Positions 61,001 through 64,000 of a stretch of 64,000 bases of DNA are shown here, piece by piece. Made by a program: the position numbers and the translations under genes. The stretch covers positions 203,168,583 through 203,232,582 of the forward strand of contig NC_134398.1 of the NCBI RefSeq assembly GCF_050003625.1. The letters run 5' to 3'. Each line of letters opens with the position of its first letter. The first letter of the stretch is position 1. The DNA is from Haematobia irritans. Lineage: Eukaryota; Arthropoda; Insecta; Diptera; Muscidae. Below the pieces are notes generated by a model that worked only from the letters and a program-made list of their open reading frames with translations, was not told where the DNA came from and ran no database searches.

Positions 61001-62743
61001 TAAGGCAATTGGCCGGTCAGTGGTAAACTATGCAGCGCCAGTGTGGACACCTCAAACGAGCGATACGCAGTGGAATAACATACAGACCTGTCAGAACGCT
61101 GCCCTTAGAACCGCAACAGGATGTCTCCGCAGTGGATCACCTTTATGCGGAGACCAAGATCATCCCAGTGCGTCGACACAACTACATGTTGTCAAAGCAG
61201 TACCTCTTGGGTTGCCATCGAAGTTGTCATCCGAATCACCATCTTGTGGATAGACAACCTCCACCCAGGAATGTAAGGGTTGATCTTCACCTTCTCTAAA
61301 TCAGACAGCATACCAGACAGGTCTGAACAGGATTCATGATGATACTGTAGCTGAAGCGATGAGAAGCTACAAGGTGAATCCTGTTCTCGGAGTTCGACCG
61401 CCGCCCATTGCACCGGAGGAGAGAGACCTCCCACGGCAGACAAGGGTAGTTTTGACCCAACTAAGATCAGGCAAGTGCAGCCGCCTCAATTCATACTTAT
61501 CAGTGATTGATAGCAGCGTAGCTGACGTGTGTCTCATATGTAATCAAGGGCCACATGACACTCGTCACCTTTTTGCTTGCCCAGCTAAGCCTACCCGTCT
61601 CACTACCAGATCACTCTGGACACACCCCATCCTTGTCGAAGAGTTCCTTGATCTGGCTACCAGCTGAACTACACAAGCAAGAACAAAATGGATGAAACTA
61701 CATTAAAAACTGTTACAACAACAACTACTTATGCAAAGTTTCAAGTCGATAGCTTGTGTGGTTCGGAAGTTAGCGTGATTTCAACAGATGGACGGACGAA
61801 CGGACATGCTTAGATCGACTCAGAATTTCACCACGACCCAGAATATATATACTTTATGGGGTCTTAGAGCAATATTTCGATGTGTCACAAACGGAATGAC
61901 AAACCCATTCTATGGTGGAGGGTATAAAAATAAAATTAAACAAATTAAATTAAAATAACTAAAATAGTTTATATTAATTTTCAAATCAAATTGCCATTAA
62001 ATAGTTTTAGAAAAAAGTTTAGAAGCTGGCTTTACAATTTGGTCTATTTTTTCAAAAAATACATTTAAAATTTTTTATTAAAAAAAATAATAAATTAATT
62101 AAATAAGTAAAAATAATAAATTAATTATCACCGAGATTTTTCTATTAAACATAAAAAATTGATAAAAAAAATTGTTATTGACTCAACTTATTATGAGTCA
62201 ATAACAATTTTTTTTATCAATTTTTTATGTTTAATAGAAACATCTCGGTGATAATTTTTTTCTATAAAGCTTCTATCGAAATATAAAACACGATCATTGT
62301 AATTTTTTCAAGGTATTCCTTTCTCGAGCTTTTCCAACGAAAAAATGTTCACTAAATTTTCTTCACAAACCTAATATATAAAAATTTATAGTATGCGATA
62401 TGTTTCTTTCACTGTGTAAAATGTCGGCTCATGTAAAATTTGTTCGGTTTTTTTTTTTGTAATTCATTCACAACTTACATTTTTGTATTGAATTTTAATT
62501 CTCGATGCAATTGTTTTCGATCCGTTGATGTGAGACAGGGATTAATTAATTTCTTTGGCAATATTAGACCATTGGCATCTGTTTGTACTCCAGGTGGTGG
62601 TGGTGGTGGCGGCGTTGGCATCATCATATTGACTCCTAAATTCTCTCTCAACTCACAACCGTACCCAAGACTATCAACTTCGTTTCTGTTGGCAAAACCT
62701 TCAACAATGTGAACGGCGGTCGGTTGAGTCTGCTCTTCAGAAT
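54816..62743 (-). CDS. FAM107/DUF1151-family protein, C-terminal two exons (partial)
   Basis: The two exons, 62743-62479 and 55080-54816, join in phase (..aaa at|g ggc att..) to give about 175 codons ending in TAA. Seen: an acidic start (SEEQTQ), a proline run (MPTPPPPPPPG), then GLILPKKLINP and DRKQLHRELK, followed across the junction by GISVLNQKTELQRAYEKRQQ and a charged, probably helical tail. The order PKKLINP - LHREL - KxELQRxxEKR is the signature of the FAM107 (DUF1151) family. Vertebrate members are actin-binding, stress-linked cytoplasmic/nuclear proteins; the fly role is not shown here. The N-terminal exons lie beyond 64000. The 7,398-bp intron carries nested transposons. Confidence 0.88.
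55908..56128 (-). repeat. 30-bp repeat segment R14 inside copy C
   Basis: About seven diverged reverse units interrupt the 3' half of copy C. They show that 30-bp sequence either inserted into, or was carried by, a Helentron copy. Confidence 0.8.
56645..57925 (+). mobile_element. Tc1/mariner (DD37E-type) element, 1,281 bp
   Basis: Perfect 28-bp terminal inverted repeats start aagggtgatacggtcaaaat. They are flanked by TA on both sides. Removing the element and one TA restores gggggctatatataattatg, the normal sequence of the host 153-bp unit, so the insertion site is exact. It encodes a broken transposase. Confidence 0.95.
56787..57798 (+). pseudogene. Tc1/mariner transposase, inactivated
   Basis: Begins MPSKQEEQRIKILLAH with a helix-turn-helix region (LAKSLKVAKSTITNVIK, about residues 28-44). 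The catalytic region has CVVMDDETYVKAD (first Asp), FWPDLASCHYG (second Asp) and PELRPIEKY (Glu). I count 37 residues between the second Asp and that Glu, a DD37E spacing as in the ITm-D37E group; clade placement is inferred. Three lesions: an in-frame TGA at 56952, a +1 shift in an A7 run near 57092, and TGA at 57622 where related proteins have a Trp codon. The frame otherwise runs to TAA at 57796. It cannot make a complete transposase. Confidence 0.9.
59209..61667 (+). pseudogene. LINE endonuclease/reverse transcriptase, degenerate
   Basis: Order seen: end of an APE-type endonuclease (GSDHPPI), then reverse transcriptase with KALGPDGIS, motif A (VALDLSKAFDMV), motif B (QGVPQGGVISPALLN) and motif C (SYADDCT). 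The C-terminal segment has a Cys/His cluster (CLICNQGPHDTRHLFACPAK). Frame changes occur near 60180, 60615 and 61130 with another between 61250 and 61359, and there is an in-frame TAG at 60813. The general type is a Jockey/CR1-group non-LTR element; the clade is not determined. No RNase H was noticed. Confidence 0.85.
59209..61719 (+). mobile_element. 5'-truncated LINE inserted in copy C
   Basis: A 17-bp direct repeat, aacaactacttatgcaa, flanks the insert (59192-59208 and 61720-61736). The same sequence, interrupted, is the normal Helentron text found in copy A near 12440. The insert starts abruptly inside an endonuclease domain and ends with a short ACAACA tail. This is typical of target-primed LINE insertion. 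Confidence 0.9.
62124..62255. repeat. 132-bp near-perfect hairpin
   Basis: Arms of about 62 bp (attatcaccgagatttttct...attgttattgactca and its reverse complement) with an 8-nt loop, acttatta. Only one or two mismatches are visible (attttt versus tgttt near cgag). It lies in the FAM107-like intron, 224 bp from the exon donor. It is probably a MITE; a structured RNA is possible. Confidence 0.9.
62479..62743 (-). CDS. FAM107-like penultimate exon
   Basis: A 265-bp exon with acceptor ttgattttgcag and donor at|gtaagt. Enters with two bases completing a split codon and leaves with two bases of another. Carries the Pro run and the PKKLINP and LHREL motifs. Confidence 0.88.
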
Positions 62744-63149
62744 CTGCAAAATCAAAAAGAAGAAGCAAAAAAAAAACACAAAATTAGTCAACAAATCAAG
62801 ACAATAATCGACGAGGAGAAAATCGCCGCCATAGACAGTCAAAAGAACTCAATATGGTACATACAACAACGAAGTCTCTCAAAATATGTAAAAAACGATA
62901 AAGATAAAATATAATAACTATAATTTATGACAACTACACAAAGAAAAAATTGTGGTTAAATATGTATATAAATGCGATATAAGGACCTATAAGTATAAGT
63001 AGACTGTTAAAAAAAAAATTGGAAACTCTGACAGGCATTATAATCACGATTAAAAGTTTCGTATGCAGGCTTGCCATTGTGGACCGATCGGACCAAAATT
63101 GGTCCAAAAAAGTTATTGATTTCTAATTTTGGTCCAATTTCGTCAAATC
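62744..63149. other. Intron sequence upstream of FAM107-like exon
   Basis: Starts with the T-rich acceptor tract of the exon (minus strand). Further on, tgccattgtggaccgatcgg and accaaaattggtcc precede the 30-bp array and may be its unique end in reverse orientation. Confidence 0.4.
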
Positions 63150-64000
63150 GGTATTTTTTTTCTATAGAAATAAAATTTTGACTAAAATTTCTATAGAAGT
63201 AAAATTTTGGATAAATTTTCTACAGATATGAAATTTTAACAAAATTTTCTATAGAAATAAATGTTTGACACAATTTTCTATAGAAATAAAATTTTGACAA
63301 AATTTTCTATAGAAATAAAATTTTGACAAAATTTTCTATAGAAATAAAATTTTGATAAAATTTTCTATAGAAATAAAATTTTGACAAAATTTTCTATAGA
63401 AATAAAATTTTGACAAAATTTTCTATAGAAATAAAATTTTGACAAAATTTTCTATAGAAATAAAATTTTGATAAAATTTTCTATAGAAATAAAATTTTGA
63501 CAAAATTTTCTATAGAAATAAAATTTTGACAAAATTTTCTATAGAAATATAATTTTGACAAAATTTTCTATAGAAATAAAATTTTGATAAAATTTTCTAT
63601 AGAAATAAACTTTTGACAAAATGTTCTATAAAAAAAAATTTGACGACATTTTCTACAGTAGTAAAATTGTGACAACATTTTCTATAGAAATAAAATTTTG
63701 ACAAAATGTTCTATAAAAATAAAAATTTTGCAAAAATTTATTGACAAAATTTTCTATAGAAATAAAATTTTGACGACATTTTCTATAGTAGTAACATTTT
63801 GACAAAATTTTCTATAGAAATAAAATTTTGACAAAAATAAAAATTTGGCAAAATTTTCTACAGAAAAAATGTTGACACAATTTTCTATAGAAATACAATT
63901 TTGACAAAATTTTCTATAGGAATAAAATTTTGATAAAGTTTTCTATAGAAATAAAATTTTGATAAAATTTTCTATAAAAATAAAATTTTGACAAAATTTT
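63150..64000 (-). repeat. 30-bp array R15 (reverse, cut by window edge)
   Basis: Reverse 30-bp units, unusually uniform between about 63270 and 63600, which suggests recent expansion. The array continues beyond the window. Confidence 0.95.

Larger units (their letters stand above)
55464..61930 (-). mobile_element. Helentron/DINE-1-like element copy C with nested insertions
   Basis: Minus orientation. The 5' end is at 61930 (ctatggtggagggtataaa read inverted); the core follows (cgactcagaatttcaccacg, agaatatatatactttatgg). The 3' end is at 55464 (acaagtatatacggccgtaa, ggccaggccgaatctta). Its subterminal pair is CCCTCCACCAT / ATGGTGGAGG, one base pair different from copies A and B on both sides. 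Internal 152-154-bp units recur at 56311, 56464, 56617, 58052, 58205, 58359, 58511 and onward. Interrupted by 30-bp units, a Tc1/mariner element and a LINE. Confidence 0.87.

Overview
This window is eukaryotic nuclear DNA, very AT-rich and dominated by repeats. I infer a calyptrate (muscid-type) fly. The grounds are a cytochrome P450 that reads like the CYP6D subfamily known from house fly, short canonical GT-AG introns, DINE-1/Helentron-type elements with the dipteran core, and Tc1/mariner, LINE and foldback debris. The species cannot be fixed from sequence alone.

Only two protein-coding genes are well supported, both on the minus strand. (1) A complete five-exon CYP6D-like P450 lies at 27495-33504 (517 codons plus stop). 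Four GT-AG introns join in frame, and the WxxxR, I-helix, ExxR and heme-cysteine motifs are all present. (2) The last two coding exons of a FAM107/DUF1151-family gene lie at 62479-62743 and 54816-55080, separated by a 7.4-kb intron; its 5' exons lie beyond the window. The remaining open frames are mostly periodic repeat frames or transposon fragments.

Layout. 1-7455: two arrays of a 30-bp near-palindromic repeat around 2 kb of unassigned sequence. 7456-18480: unique sequence with several non-autonomous elements (hAT-like MITE, Helentron/DINE copy A, three elements with CCCAGCA ends, one carrying tRNA-like sequence). 18742-27145: more 30-bp arrays in both orientations. 27495-34796: the P450, its introns packed with 30-bp repeats and Helentron copy D, and a TIR transposon 140 bp upstream of its ATG. 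34800-46445: arrays, Helentron copy B, a 500-bp foldback element. 46446-54300: about 8 kb of low-complexity AT-rich DNA with kilobase-scale repeats and a large palindrome. 54816-64000: the FAM107-like gene, whose intron holds Helentron copy C, itself hit by a Tc1/mariner (DD37E) element and a LINE, plus a near-perfect 132-bp hairpin.

The 30-bp arrays cover roughly a third of the window by my interval tally. Several forward arrays end in a related unique tail, so they look like the body of a mobile element rather than simple satellite. Four diverged Helentron copies share a 152-153-bp internal tandem period, and their paired subterminal repeats show one compensatory base change. These are the most interesting signals. 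Gene regulation can only be inferred: the P450 promoter and splice sites are closely bordered by transposons.
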